A stretch of DNA of 64,000 nt from Streptomyces sp. LHD-70 (GCF_031157275.1 NZ_JAVIFW010000001.1:62001-126000), one strand, 5' to 3'. Positions 1-10,280 are shown, counted from the first letter of the stretch. The notes: a model not told the origin generated them from the letters alone. Program-made: numbers and translations.

Positions 1-1096
<1,096 letters not shown>

Positions 1097-1097
1097 C

Positions 1098-1784
1098 GTG
1101 AGCCCCAGGGACCCGCTGGACCCACTGGCCGATCCGCTGATGGCGGCGATCACGGGAGAGGAGCCGCCGGACGAGCTGCGCGCCGACCCCGCGTACCGGG
1201 CCGCTGTGACGGATGTCGCACTCCTGCGCAGCGAACTGCACCGCCTCGGGGACGCGCTCGCCCGACCACCGGAGCCGCTCCCGCCGCCCCGCACCCGCAC
1301 CCGCCGCACCGCACTCCTCGCCCTCGCCGCGAGCTGCGCGGCGGCCCTCCTCGGCGGCACGCTCTGGCTGTCCGCCTCGCCGGGACGGGAGGGCGCGGAG
1401 GGCGGTGAGGGCGGTGCGGGCACCTCGATGACCGCCGAGGGCACCATCGCCTGCGCCCGGCTGATCGTCGAGGGCACCGTCGTACGCGTCGACTCGCTGC
1501 CCGGCGCTCTCCAGGACCGCATCACGCTCGACGTCACCCGCTCGTACAAGCCGGAGAAGCGGGGCCGCCACGAGGTGACGTTCGTGATGGACGTGAACGT
1601 CGACCCGCGGCTGCGCCCCGGCGACCACGCCCTGGTCCTCGTCCCGCGCGGCGCCGTGGGCCCCAGCCACTGGTCCACCGGCAAGGACGTGGCCCGCGAG
1701 CGCGCCTGGATCGAGCGGGCGCTGCCGGGGGCGCGGGAGCTGACCTGCGACTGGCGCCGAGGCGACACTCGCCCCGACACGTGA
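1098..1784 (+). CDS. Single-pass membrane protein, possible partner of the ECF sigma factor
   Basis: A 228-residue protein of unknown family starting at a GTG one base after the sigma-factor stop. Residues about 1-65 form a cytoplasmic acidic/proline-rich part, followed by an Arg-rich flank and one transmembrane helix (about 70-92, TALLALAASCAAALLGGTLW). An extracellular domain of about 130 residues (ARLIVEGTVVRV... onward) ends in CDWRRGDTRPDT. This topology, together with translational coupling to a sigma gene, suggests a membrane-anchored sigma regulator. However, no HxxxCxxC zinc anti-sigma motif is present, so this is inference from context. The final codons are encoded in the first unit of a 41-bp tandem duplication. 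Confidence 0.75.
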   Translation: MSPRDPLDPLADPLMAAITGEEPPDELRADPAYRAAVTDVALLRSELHRLGDALARPPEPLPPPRTRTRRTALLALAASCAAALLGGTLWLSASPGREGAEGGEGGAGTSMTAEGTIACARLIVEGTVVRVDSLPGALQDRITLDVTRSYKPEKRGRHEVTFVMDVNVDPRLRPGDHALVLVPRGAVGPSHWSTGKDVARERAWIERALPGARELTCDWRRGDTRPDT

Positions 1785-1828
1785 CGGGCGACTGGCGCCG
1801 AGGCGACACCCGCCCCGGCACGTGACGG
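1747..1828. repeat. 41-bp tandem duplication over the 3' end of the preceding gene
   Basis: Two adjoining 41-bp units (1747-1787 and 1788-1828) begin GCGACTGGCGCCGAGGCGAC and differ at two positions. The first unit contains the stop codon of the membrane-protein gene, so the second unit is a non-coding copy of its last codons. Confidence 0.9.
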
Positions 1829-1857
1829 GCCCCGGACGGTCGTGCCGTCCGGGGCCC
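1827..1857. terminator. Bidirectional hairpin terminator between convergent genes
   Basis: A 13-bp perfect stem, GGGCCCCGGACGG / CCGTCCGGGGCCC, with loop TCGTG. It lies between the converging sigma operon and the subtilase gene. There is no U-tract, as is usual in Streptomyces. Confidence 0.8.
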
Positions 1858-1882
1858 GCGGCCGCCTGTCGCCCTCAGGACG

Positions 1883-4800
1883 TCACGGCAGCACCTTCTC
1901 GATCCGCACACTCCCCGAACCGGCAACCGTCCCGCGGGAGTTGAGCACCCGCACCTCGCCGAAGAACTGCCGCCCCTCGGGTGCCGCGCCCGCGACCACG
2001 ATCTCGGCGCCGATCTGCGCGCTCGCCCCGTTGGCCAGCTTCAGCGGTGTGCCGGAGTCGACCTTGACCTCGCCGAGCGACGGCGCGAAGAACACGTCGA
2101 GGTAGTCGTAGGCCGTGGACCCGGACGGGACCGAGTAGCCGTCGACGATGACCGTGTACGTGCCCGGCGCGGGCTTGGCCAGGCTGACCGCCTCCTCGGA
2201 GTCGCCGTCCGCCGCCGAGCCGACGACCTTGCCGTCCTTGACGAGCGTCAGGTCCAGGTCGGTGGTCTTGTCGGCCGGGTTGCCGATGGCGACGTTCAGC
2301 TTCTCGGCGCCCTCCGGCACCACCACGGTGGTCTCCTGCGACTCACCGTGCTTGATCGTCGGGCGGGCCGACTTGGACGAGCCGAGCGGGCCGCCCTTCA
2401 GCTTGCCGTCGACCGCCGCGTACCCGTTGGTGACCTTCCACTCGACGGGCGTCGCCTCGCCGACCTTCGCCTCGGGCACGGTCTGCACGGCCGGGTCGAA
2501 GGCGACACCGAGCAGCGAGACGTCCAGCTTGTACGGGTTGTCGAGCAGCGGCGACGTACGCCGGGACTCGACCTCCAGCTCCCACACGCCGGGCTGCGGA
2601 TCCGCGTACGAGCGAAGGTCCGGGCGGCAGGTGTTCGCCGGGTTCTCGTAGTTCGGGTAGCAGTTGACCGTGGAGGACGGGTCGACCGGGACGCCGTACG
2701 GGTGCAGCGCGATGAACCGCGTCTGGCTGCCGTTCCTCAGGCCGCCGAGGGCCACTTCGAGGGACTTGGCGCCCTCGGGCACGGTGATGAAGTACGACTC
2801 GGTGCTGTTGCGCTGCACCGAGCCGCGCGCCTCGAACGCGTACGACGGCTTCTTCAGGCCGTGCGCGACGACGACGGTCGACATGATCTGCTTGTCGGTG
2901 CCCTCGGTGCGCGGGTCGTCCAGCTCGACGATCGCCGAGTGGACCCCGGCGGTGCGCGGCTCGGCGGTGACCTTCACGGTGACGGGCTTGTTCAGCGGCA
3001 GCGCGATCCGGCTGGGGCTCGCGAGCCTGAACGTGCCGTCGTTACGGGCCAGTTCGACCTTGTGGGTCAGCGTGCGGTCCGGGCCGCTGGTGCGCGTGAC
3101 GGTGACGTCGTAGGTCTTCTTCTGGCCCGCCTTCAGGCCGCCCTCGCGGTCGTAGATGCCGGTGCCGGGCTTCTTCAGCTCCTGCTCCAGGGCCGTGTCG
3201 ACGGGCGCCTGCACGCCGTACGAGTGCGCCTTCGCGCCGTCCTCGATGGCCTCCCAGGCGTCCACGACGTCCATCAGGCCCGCACCCTCCTGGTGCGGCT
3301 GGAAGCCGCGGATGTGGTGGGCGGTGGAGGTGAGCGCGGTGCGCAGCGCGTTAGGGGTGAGCTCCATGCCCTTGCGCTTGGCGGCCGAGATCAGCAGCGC
3401 CGAGGCGCCCGCGGCCTGCGGCGAGGCCATCGAGGTGCCCTGCAGCATCGAGTACCCGGCGGGCAGTTCGTAGCCCGCCTCGGCGACCGGGCCGCCGGGC
3501 AGCCAGGTCTGCGTGGTGTTGATGGCGGCGCCCGGCGCGGCGAGCGTCGGCGTGAACCCGCCGTCCTCGCGCGGGCCGCGGGAGGAGAACGGCAGCATCG
3601 AGTAGCGCTGCTCCACCACCGAGCCGTAGTTGGCGGCCCAGGTCTCGCGCGAGATGGAGGCGCCGACGGAGATCACCTTGTCGGCGAGCGACGGGTCGCC
3701 GATGGTGTTGACGCCGGGACCGCTGTTGCCCGCGGAGATCACCAGCTGCACGCCGTACGTGTCGATGAGCCGGTTGTAGAGCTCGGTGCGCGCGTTGTTG
3801 CCGTCGTTCAGCGCGGGGAGGCCGCCGATGGACATGTTGACGATGTCGACGCCGCGCAGCGTCACGAGGTCGATCATGCCCTCGGTGAGCGCGACGTTGG
3901 TGCAGCCGCCGCTCCAGGTGCAGGCCCGCGAGGAGACCAGCTTCGCGCCCGGCGCCGCGCCGTTCATCCGGCCGCCGAACAGGGAGTTGGCGGCGGTGAT
4001 GCCCGCGACGTGGGTGCCGTGCTCGGACTCGATGATGCCGATGTTGACGTAGTCGGCCGTGGACCCGGCCGCGTCGTACACGACGTCCTTGCGGATCTCA
4101 ACGACGAACGGCACCCGCTCGACGACGTCGGTCTCCGGCTTGTCCTTGCCGAAGTAGCCGACCTGGAAGCCGTCCTTGTACGGCTTCATCGCCTCGTCGT
4201 CGGTGAAGTCCGCGTTGTCGTTCAGATCGACGCGCACGGCCTGGGACTCGGCGTCGTACAGCACACCCCACTTGTCGGTGGTGTCCCCGTCCCGGTTCAG
4301 GTCGCCGTTCGCGTCGCCGCCCGTGGAGGCGGACTCACGGAACCAGTTGACCTGGTACGAGCCCTCCGGCGCGGTCCAGCTCCGCCCGTCGAAGGTGAAC
4401 GTGGGCCCGGCCGCGGGGGTGTTCATCCGGCGCCAGGTGCCGTCGCCGTCGATGACCGGGTCGGTGGCCGTCACCCAGTCGACGATCTTCCGCTCGCCGG
4501 TGGTGGTCTTCTGCAGCGCGGGGTGCCCGAGGTCGACCCCGGAGTCCAGGATGCCGATGGTGACGCCCCGCCCGTCCGCCTTCGGGTTCTCCTCGACGAA
4601 CTCGACGGCACCGGTCTCGAAGGACGGGTTGTACGGGTTCTTCGCCGGGGTCCTCTTGCCGGGTGCCGGGTAACTCGCTTGCGTCGCAGCCGTCTTGGCG
4701 TCCTTGGCCCGGTCGGCCGCGGGCGTCGGGTCGTCCAGCTTCACCTCGTGCCGCAGGTCGATGCCGTGCACGGAGGAGAGCTTGGCGGCGCCCTCGATCG

Positions 4801-5158
4801 CGGCTTGGGCCCGCTTCGTGGGCACCGTGGCGCGTACGTACCCGAGCTTGTCGTAGGTACGTCCCACCGAGCCGCCCTCGACCGAGTCGAGCTGCTCGGC
4901 GACCTTCTCGGTGGCGCCGGGCGCGGTGGCGACCATCATCGTGACGGTCTTGTCCCCGTCGGCTTCCGCCTCGTCGAGCAGCCGGGCGTCGGAGGCGCCC
5001 AGCTTGTCGCCCGGGGAGGGGTCGGACTTGGCGCCGGGAGCCGGTCCGTCGGCGGCGAAGGCGGGTATGGGCGCGGCCGCGGAAAGGGCGGCCGCGAGAG
5101 AGACGGCCATGGCTATCCGAGCCGCACGTCTCGCACCTGGTCTTGAGGTCATCTGCAT
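1883..5158 (-). CDS. Large secreted S8-family (subtilisin-like) serine protease
   Basis: A 1091-residue exported subtilase that should hydrolyse extracellular protein. A Sec signal peptide (about residues 1-35, ending PIPAFAADG) is followed by an inhibitor-like propeptide with VTMMVATAPGA and a YVRATVP strand. The catalytic triad is visible: Asp about 203 in ILDSGVDLGHP, His about 379 in SEHGTHVAGI, and Ser about 572 in LQGTSMASPQAAGAS. The Asn oxyanion-hole residue lies in VISAGNSGPG. A roughly 115-residue insert between Asp and His carries acidic DxNxDG-like calcium-loop sequences (DANGDLNRDGDT). The C-terminal 450 residues look like beta-sandwich pre-peptidase/fibronectin-like domains. It is far too large and lacks the C-terminal membrane helix of a type VII mycosin. 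It is divergent from the Nudix gene and has its own promoter. Confidence 0.93.
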   Translation of the reverse strand: MQMTSRPGARRAARIAMAVSLAAALSAAAPIPAFAADGPAPGAKSDPSPGDKLGASDARLLDEAEADGDKTVTMMVATAPGATEKVAEQLDSVEGGSVGRTYDKLGYVRATVPTKRAQAAIEGAAKLSSVHGIDLRHEVKLDDPTPAADRAKDAKTAATQASYPAPGKRTPAKNPYNPSFETGAVEFVEENPKADGRGVTIGILDSGVDLGHPALQKTTTGERKIVDWVTATDPVIDGDGTWRRMNTPAAGPTFTFDGRSWTAPEGSYQVNWFRESASTGGDANGDLNRDGDTTDKWGVLYDAESQAVRVDLNDNADFTDDEAMKPYKDGFQVGYFGKDKPETDVVERVPFVVEIRKDVVYDAAGSTADYVNIGIIESEHGTHVAGITAANSLFGGRMNGAAPGAKLVSSRACTWSGGCTNVALTEGMIDLVTLRGVDIVNMSIGGLPALNDGNNARTELYNRLIDTYGVQLVISAGNSGPGVNTIGDPSLADKVISVGASISRETWAANYGSVVEQRYSMLPFSSRGPREDGGFTPTLAAPGAAINTTQTWLPGGPVAEAGYELPAGYSMLQGTSMASPQAAGASALLISAAKRKGMELTPNALRTALTSTAHHIRGFQPHQEGAGLMDVVDAWEAIEDGAKAHSYGVQAPVDTALEQELKKPGTGIYDREGGLKAGQKKTYDVTVTRTSGPDRTLTHKVELARNDGTFRLASPSRIALPLNKPVTVKVTAEPRTAGVHSAIVELDDPRTEGTDKQIMSTVVVAHGLKKPSYAFEARGSVQRNSTESYFITVPEGAKSLEVALGGLRNGSQTRFIALHPYGVPVDPSSTVNCYPNYENPANTCRPDLRSYADPQPGVWELEVESRRTSPLLDNPYKLDVSLLGVAFDPAVQTVPEAKVGEATPVEWKVTNGYAAVDGKLKGGPLGSSKSARPTIKHGESQETTVVVPEGAEKLNVAIGNPADKTTDLDLTLVKDGKVVGSAADGDSEEAVSLAKPAPGTYTVIVDGYSVPSGSTAYDYLDVFFAPSLGEVKVDSGTPLKLANGASAQIGAEIVVAGAAPEGRQFFGEVRVLNSRGTVAGSGSVRIEKVLP

Positions 5159-5296
5159 CCCTGTGCTGAAGGAGCGGTCCGCAATTCGGGACCGGATGAC
5201 CGCATAGCCTTACGCAACTGACCGGCGTTTGGGGAGAGTTCGCCAAAAAGTGACCATCGAGTGATCGGTATCGCCGCGTGCCCGTAACGTTCGAGG

Positions 5297-5749
5297 ATGC
5301 GTGAGGAACTCCGGGTGGCGGCCTACGCCGTGTGCGTACGAGAAGGACAACTGCTCCTGGCCCGCCTGTCCGGCGGCGAGGCCGACAAGCGGTGGACACT
5401 GCCCGGCGGCGGCATGGAGCACGGCGAGGACCCCTACGACACGGTGATCCGCGAGGCCGAGGAGGAGACCGGCTACGAGGTCGAGCCCGTCACCCTCCTC
5501 GGCGTCGACTCGATCCGCCGCCGCTACCCCCGCAAACTGGGCACGTTCGCCGACTTCCACGGCCTGCGCCTGGTCTACGAGGGCCGGATCACGGGCGGCA
5601 CCCTCCGCCACGAGGAGTCCGGCTCGACGGACAGGGCGGCGTGGCACGACCTGGGGGCGGTGGGGGAGCTGTCTCGGGTGGGGCTCGTGGATGTTGGGTT
5701 GCGGCTGTGGCATTCGAGCGGGGGTAAATCCAGCCCCTCCGGCGTTTGA
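5297..5749 (+). CDS. Nudix hydrolase
   Basis: A 150-residue Nudix-fold pyrophosphohydrolase that cleaves a nucleoside diphosphate linked to an unknown group. The Nudix box GX5EX7REUXEEXGU is complete: GGMEHGEDPYDTVIREAEEE followed by TGY (about residues 37-59). It is preceded by WTLPGGG, so the metal-binding glutamates are present. Substrate cannot be assigned. The sequence TAACGT lies six bases before the ATG, so the transcript may be leaderless, although GAGG also precedes the start. The last four codons and the stop lie inside a dispersed hairpin repeat that begins at 5731, so the native C-terminus has probably been replaced or extended by repeat sequence. Confidence 0.9.
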   Translation: MREELRVAAYAVCVREGQLLLARLSGGEADKRWTLPGGGMEHGEDPYDTVIREAEEETGYEVEPVTLLGVDSIRRRYPRKLGTFADFHGLRLVYEGRITGGTLRHEESGSTDRAAWHDLGAVGELSRVGLVDVGLRLWHSSGGKSSPSGV

Positions 5750-5799
5750 GGAGCGGGGTCTGGGGCGGAGCCCCAGTTTCGGGAAGGGGCGGGGCGGGG
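5731..5799 (+). repeat. Dispersed GC-rich repeat, half copy (copy A)
   Basis: This sequence begins CAGCCCCTCCGGCGTTTGAG, followed by GAGCGGGG, the small hairpin CTGGGG-CGGA-GCCCCAG, and GGGAAGGGGCGGGG. The same string recurs at 18883-18952 and, with variation, at 9080-9152 and 22601-22686. Only the right half is present here. It contributes the TGA of the Nudix gene. Confidence 0.85.
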
Positions 5800-6019
5800 A
5801 GAGAAGCCCGCCGCAGGCGCCCCGCGCCCGCACAGATGAACCCCGAGTGACCAACTCCCCACCCCCGGGGCAGCGCCCCATGACCGTACGGCGGACCGGG
5901 CCCGCGCGACCCCCGATCGGCCGCCCCCGTTGCACCCGCGTTCACGCACAGGCCACCCCCGGTGCCAAGCATCCAAAGGACCGCAGCCGCGAACGCACCG
6001 CACCCGGGGAGACCGCGCC

Positions 6020-7774
6020 ATGCCGCGCATCCGCTCTGTCGCCGCCAGCCTCGACCGCCGTTCCTTCCTCGCCGCCGCGGGCGCCGTCTCGGCCTCCACG
6101 GGCATCGGCCTCGCCGTCGGCCTCAGCGGCGGAGAGGCCAACGCCGCCCGCCCGGCCGCCGCCCGCCCGGAAGCCGGCACCGCGCTCACCTCCCGCAAGG
6201 CCCCCGCCGCCCCCCTCGCCCCGTACACCAGCGGCACCACCCTGCACAGCACCTCCGCGCCCCGCCCCGCCGGCCAGGGCTACGTCCGCCTCGGCGAAGG
6301 CCCCGCCTGGGAGCGCGTCGTCCGCACCGACCTCGCCGCCCCCGAGTCCGGCCGCGCCGACCGGCGTACCGCGCTCGCCGCGTTCGTGCAGTTCACCGAC
6401 CTGCACATCGTGGACACCCAGCACCCGCTGCGGTACGAGTACGTGCGCGCCGAGACGTCCAGCGCCTGGCGGCCGCAGGAGACCCTGTCGGTGGCGGGCG
6501 CGGTCGCACTCGTCGAGCGGGCCAACGCGCTGCGCGGCGCACCCGCCACCGGCGCCCCGCTCAGCTTCGTCATGACGACCGGCGACAACACCGACAACAA
6601 CTCCCGCGCCGAACTCGACTGGTTCCTGCGGACGATGAGCGGCGGCAGCATCACCCCCAACACCGGCGACCCGCGCCACTACGAAGGCGTCCAGGACAGC
6701 GGCCTCAAGCAGTACTGGCACCCGGACCGCGCCGACTTCCGCGACGCCGACAAGCAGCTCGGCTTCCCCGCGATCCCCGGCTTCCTGGAGGCGGCCACCC
6801 GCGAGGTGCGCAGCCCCGGCCTGAACCTGCCCTGGTACTCGACGGTCGGCAACCACGACTCCCTGCCCGGCGGCTGCTACGCCTCCGGCGACGACTGGTT
6901 CCACGACTTCGCGGTCGGCGGCAAGAAGCTGATGTCGCTGCCCGAGGACCGCGCGGCCGCGTTCTGGAAGAGCGTGAAGAAGGGCCTGGACCCGAAGGGC
7001 GAGCAGTTCCGCGAGCTGATGCGGACGGAGAAGAAGAGCCTCCGCTCGATCACCCCGGACGCCTCCCGCGCCCCGTTCACCCCCACCGAGTACGTACGCG
7101 CCCACCTCGACCCGGCGTACGCGGGCCCCGGCCCCGTCGGCCACGGCTACACGCAGGAGAACGTGGACGCGGGCACGCAGTACTACGCGTTCCGCATCGC
7201 CGACGACGTGCTCGGCATCAGCCTCGACACCACGGACCCGGCGGGCCACTACGAGGGTTCCCTCGGCACCGCCCAACTCGACTGGCTGAAGGGCGAGTTG
7301 ACCCGGGCCGAGCAGGACGGATCGTACGTCGTCGTCTTCAGCCACCACACCAGCACCAGCATGCGCAACCTGCGGCCCGACCCGGACCGGCCGCGCGAGG
7401 CCCGGCACGGCGGCGAGGAGGTCCTCGAACTGCTCGGCCGGCACAGCCGTGTGCTCGCGTGGATCAACGGCCACAGCCACCGCAACAGGATCACCCCGCA
7501 CGGCTCGTTCTGGGAGATCACCACCGCCTCGCACATCGACCACCCGCAGCTCGCCCGCGTCGTGGAGCTGGTCGACAACCACGACGGCACGCTGTCCGTG
7601 CTCACCACGCTCATCGAGTCGTCCGCCCCGCACCGTACGGATCTCGCCGATCTCTCCCAGCCCGGACTCGGCGCGCTCTACCGCGAACTGGCCTTCAACG
7701 CCCCTGGCCGCAAGCCGGATCTCGGCGGCGACCGGGACGACCGCAACACCGAACTCGTCCTGCAGAAGGGCTGA
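6020..7774 (+). CDS. Tat-exported metallophosphoesterase (TIGR03767-type)
   Basis: A 584-residue secreted calcineurin-like phosphoesterase. A twin-arginine signal (DRRSFLAAAGAVSAS, about residues 14-29) predicts folded export. All five metallophosphoesterase motifs are visible: QFTDLHIVD (about 125-133), TTGDNTDNN (about 187), TVGNHDSLPG (about 275), VVFSHHTS (about 435) and INGHSHRN (about 483), which together supply the His/Asp/Asn ligands of a dinuclear metal centre. The long insert between motifs and the overall length fit the TIGR03767 (PPA1498-like) family, as I recall it. Substrate is unknown. The start is the ATG at 6020, closest to the Tat motif; the frame stays open upstream but lacks a ribosome site. 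Confidence 0.9.
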   Translation: MPRIRSVAASLDRRSFLAAAGAVSASTGIGLAVGLSGGEANAARPAAARPEAGTALTSRKAPAAPLAPYTSGTTLHSTSAPRPAGQGYVRLGEGPAWERVVRTDLAAPESGRADRRTALAAFVQFTDLHIVDTQHPLRYEYVRAETSSAWRPQETLSVAGAVALVERANALRGAPATGAPLSFVMTTGDNTDNNSRAELDWFLRTMSGGSITPNTGDPRHYEGVQDSGLKQYWHPDRADFRDADKQLGFPAIPGFLEAATREVRSPGLNLPWYSTVGNHDSLPGGCYASGDDWFHDFAVGGKKLMSLPEDRAAAFWKSVKKGLDPKGEQFRELMRTEKKSLRSITPDASRAPFTPTEYVRAHLDPAYAGPGPVGHGYTQENVDAGTQYYAFRIADDVLGISLDTTDPAGHYEGSLGTAQLDWLKGELTRAEQDGSYVVVFSHHTSTSMRNLRPDPDRPREARHGGEEVLELLGRHSRVLAWINGHSHRNRITPHGSFWEITTASHIDHPQLARVVELVDNHDGTLSVLTTLIESSAPHRTDLADLSQPGLGALYRELAFNAPGRKPDLGGDRDDRNTELVLQKG

Positions 7775-7875
7775 TTCCGGCCCCTCGCCGAACATTTCGA
7801 TCAACCTCTCCGCCCTGTCCGGAGTCCTGCCCGCCAAGAGGAGAACCAACAGAACAAAGAAGCAGGGGGACTCTC

Positions 7876-9030
7876 ATGGCAGTACGTACGGTGCGGACCG
7901 GGCTGGTGGGACTCGCGACGGTGGCGGCGCTGACGGCGACCGCGTTCACCTCGCCCGCCCAGGCCGACTCCGGAAAGGGGCACCGGGCGACACAGAAGGC
8001 GATGGACGCGGCCGTAGCGGCGGGCGTGCCCGGAGTGGCGGGCCAGGCGCGGGACGCGCACGGCACGTGGAAGGGCACCTCGGGTGTCGGCGACCGCGAG
8101 TCCGGCGCACCGCGCAGCGCCCACGACCGTTACCGGATCGGCTCGCTCACCAAGACCTTCGTGGCGACGGTGCTGCTCCAGCTCCAGGCGGAGGGCCGGG
8201 TCGACCTGGACGACCCGGTGGAGAAGTGGCTGCCGGGCGTTGTCCACGGCAACGGCCACGACGGTTCGAAGATCTCCGTACGCCAACTCCTCAACCACAC
8301 CAGCGGAATCTTCAACTACACCGCGGACCCGGACATCGCCCGCAAGTCCTTCACCACGGACTTCCTGAAGCACCGCTACGACACGTACGAGCCCGAGCAG
8401 GTCGTCGCCGTCGCGATGCGCCACAAGCCGACCTTCGAACCGGGCACGGACTGGAGCTACTCCAACACCAACTACGCCCTCGCCGGAATGATCGTCGAGA
8501 AGGTCACCGGGAACTCGTACGCGGACGAGATCGAGGACCGGATCATCGACCGCCTCGACCTCGACGCCACCAGCCTGCCCGGCACCGACCCCACCGTGCC
8601 CGAGCCGAGCAGCCGCGCCTACTCCAAGCTGGCGCCGCCGGACCAGGACGTGCCGATCCACGACGTCACCGAGATGAACCCGTCCGTGGCGGGCGCGGCC
8701 GGCGCGATGATCTCCGACTCGGCCGACATCAACCGCTTCTACTCCGCCCTGCTGCGCGGAAAGCTGCTGCCCGAGCAGGAGTTGAAGGAGATGAAGGCGA
8801 CGGTCCCGACCGAGGACGACGCCCCGAACCTGACGTACGGGCTCGGCCTGATGAAGATGGCCGGCCTGTCCTGCGGCAAGGAGATCTGGGGCCACAGCGG
8901 CGGCATCAACGGCTCCGGCACCTACGGAGTGACCACCGAGGACGGCCGCCACTCCCTGGCCTTCAACGTCAACGGCGACTGGGCGGGGGAGGCGGGACCG
9001 ATCATCGAGGGCGAGTTCTGCGGCGCGTAG
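7876..9030 (+). CDS. Secreted serine hydrolase of the beta-lactamase/D-Ala-D-Ala carboxypeptidase class
   Basis: A 384-residue class-C-type penicilloyl-serine hydrolase. The signal peptide occupies residues 1-32 (ending SPAQADS). The active-site motifs are SLTK (about 90-93, nucleophile Ser and Lys), YSN (about 195-197, in DWSYSNTNYALAG) and HSGG (about 340), in place of KTG. This arrangement is that of Streptomyces R61-like DD-peptidases and related esterases. It acts outside the membrane on peptidoglycan stems or on small esters; which of these the sequence does not decide. The ribosome site AGGGGGA lies about six bases before ATG. It follows the phosphoesterase by about 100 bp and ends at the large hairpin at 9048. 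Confidence 0.9.
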   Translation: MAVRTVRTGLVGLATVAALTATAFTSPAQADSGKGHRATQKAMDAAVAAGVPGVAGQARDAHGTWKGTSGVGDRESGAPRSAHDRYRIGSLTKTFVATVLLQLQAEGRVDLDDPVEKWLPGVVHGNGHDGSKISVRQLLNHTSGIFNYTADPDIARKSFTTDFLKHRYDTYEPEQVVAVAMRHKPTFEPGTDWSYSNTNYALAGMIVEKVTGNSYADEIEDRIIDRLDLDATSLPGTDPTVPEPSSRAYSKLAPPDQDVPIHDVTEMNPSVAGAAGAMISDSADINRFYSALLRGKLLPEQELKEMKATVPTEDDAPNLTYGLGLMKMAGLSCGKEIWGHSGGINGSGTYGVTTEDGRHSLAFNVNGDWAGEAGPIIEGEFCGA

Positions 9031-9047
9031 CGGCTGCGCCGGATCTT

Positions 9048-9152
9048 TTCCCCTCCCCGCCCCTCAAATCGCCGGAGGGGCTGATTTTTCAGCCCCTCCG
9101 GCGATTGAGGAGGCCCGTCCGGCAGGACTTTCGGGAAGGGGCGGGGAGGGGA
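9048..9152. repeat. Dispersed GC-rich repeat, full copy (copy B), acting as convergent terminator
   Basis: Two nested inverted repeats. The outer stem is TCCCCTCCCCGCCCC (9049-9063) with its exact complement at 9138-9152. The inner stem, containing CGCCGGAGGGGCTGA, pairs with TCAGCCCCTCCGGCG around a short T-rich loop. It sits exactly between two converging genes, where it should terminate both transcripts. Confidence 0.85.
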
Positions 9153-9171
9153 CAAAAACGGCGGGAGCCCA

Positions 9172-10107
9172 CTACCTCGGCAGCACCACCACATACGCCG
9201 CCGGATCCCGATCAACCGCCGCCATCAACGCCGTCCGCACCACCGTCGCCTGCTGATCCGGAAACTCCCGCAGCTTCCTCGGCGTCAGATGGACCACCGT
9301 GATCCCCAACTGCTCCAGGTGCTCCCGCCTGCGCACATACTCGGACCACTCATCCTCCGGCGCCGCCCGCATGTCCAGCTCCACGGCCACGGACTGGTCG
9401 GGCCAGTACGCGTCGACCCCGCCGAGGTGCGGGCCGCCCGGCAGGCGCAGGTCGACGTTCCACACCGGGTCGGGCAGCCCGAACTCCCGCACCAACTGGA
9501 ACAGCCGGTCCTCCGCGACGGCCCGGCCCTCGGCGAGCAGCGACTCCACGGCGTCCACGACGTGCGGCCGTTCGAGGAGCCCGGCCTGGTCCAACTCCCG
9601 GACGATCGCGGCCGGTTCGCAGTGCCCGTCCCGTACGGCCTCGGTGAGCAGCCGACGAACCGTACCGCCGTCGGTGAGCTGCTCGACCGCGTCCGCGAGC
9701 GCCCTCGGCACCGGCGCCGCATGCACCCCGGTGATCTGCTGCGGCCGCGGCAGCGCCGCACTGCGCACGATCCGCGCGCAGCCGGTGGAGCGGATACGCC
9801 GGGTGCGCGGTACGAGGACGTCGATCCGGTCGAGGGAGCGCAGCGGCGGAGCGGAGGCGAACTGGTGCAGGGCCAGCGCCGCGAGGCCCGTGATCATCGC
9901 CTCCTCGTACGGCAGCACCGCGCCGTCCTCCACCGGCCGAGGCGCCTGCTGCGGCACGTGACCGGGGCCCGGTGGCCGTCGCGCGTACAGGAGGACGGCG
10001 TGCAGCCGCTCCTCGCTGGTCGGGGGCCCGGGGTGCGGCAGGAAGACTCCGGGCAGCAGCTCCTGCGGGGGTGAAGGGCGGTGCGACACGGGGGAGTTGT
10101 GGTTCAT
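9172..10107 (-). CDS. Hypothetical protein with a C-terminal Vsr/DUF559-like nuclease fold
   Basis: A 311-residue protein not assigned to a named gene. Residues about 75-210 resemble the helical regulator-like region seen ahead of DUF559 domains in actinobacterial proteins. The last 90 residues read DAYWPDQSVAVELDMRA, then a run of Arg/Glu, LEQLGITVVHLTPRKLR. That is the D-x(n)-ExD pattern plus a terminal strand-helix of very-short-patch-repair/DUF559 endonuclease-like folds, so the acidic residues of a PD-(D/E)XK core are probably kept. Biochemical activity is unproven, and many such proteins have no known role. The start at 10107 (MNHNSPVS) was chosen because upstream sequence is of poor coding quality; the ribosome site is weak. 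Confidence 0.7.
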   Translation of the reverse strand: MNHNSPVSHRPSPPQELLPGVFLPHPGPPTSEERLHAVLLYARRPPGPGHVPQQAPRPVEDGAVLPYEEAMITGLAALALHQFASAPPLRSLDRIDVLVPRTRRIRSTGCARIVRSAALPRPQQITGVHAAPVPRALADAVEQLTDGGTVRRLLTEAVRDGHCEPAAIVRELDQAGLLERPHVVDAVESLLAEGRAVAEDRLFQLVREFGLPDPVWNVDLRLPGGPHLGGVDAYWPDQSVAVELDMRAAPEDEWSEYVRRREHLEQLGITVVHLTPRKLREFPDQQATVVRTALMAAVDRDPAAYVVVLPR

Positions 10108-10280
10108 GACGGGCAGATTCCCGGGTTTGCCGGGCCCGCTAACCGCTGTTACGAACCCGTCGACGAACCCGGACAAGCTCGCCCTAAAGCTCCAGCTCGG
10201 GCGAACCGAAAGGCGCAGGTCCATTCGGGGGTTACGGGTAGGCGTTCACCTGACTTGTCACAAGTTCGCCCCGTCGGACA

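Noticed and set aside
2348..5146. Very long plus-strand open frame (932 codons) opposite the subtilase gene
   Set aside because: It is a mirror of the strong codon bias of the real gene; its product is Arg/Gly/Val noise without domains or a ribosome site. The same holds for other long antisense frames, for example 39791-42409 opposite valS, 13786-16470 opposite sodF and the permease, and 36453-38720 opposite clpP/clpX.
1883..5158. Subtilase as the mycosin (MycP) of a type VII system with the EccD-like gene
   Set aside because: It is 1091 residues, lacks a C-terminal membrane anchor, has large beta-domain extensions and lies 23 kb away.
9172..10107. Calling the nuclease-fold hypothetical an anti-phage or restriction gene
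   Set aside because: Only a weak fold resemblance is visible, there is no methylase or other defence neighbour, and similar proteins are common housekeeping-region hypotheticals.
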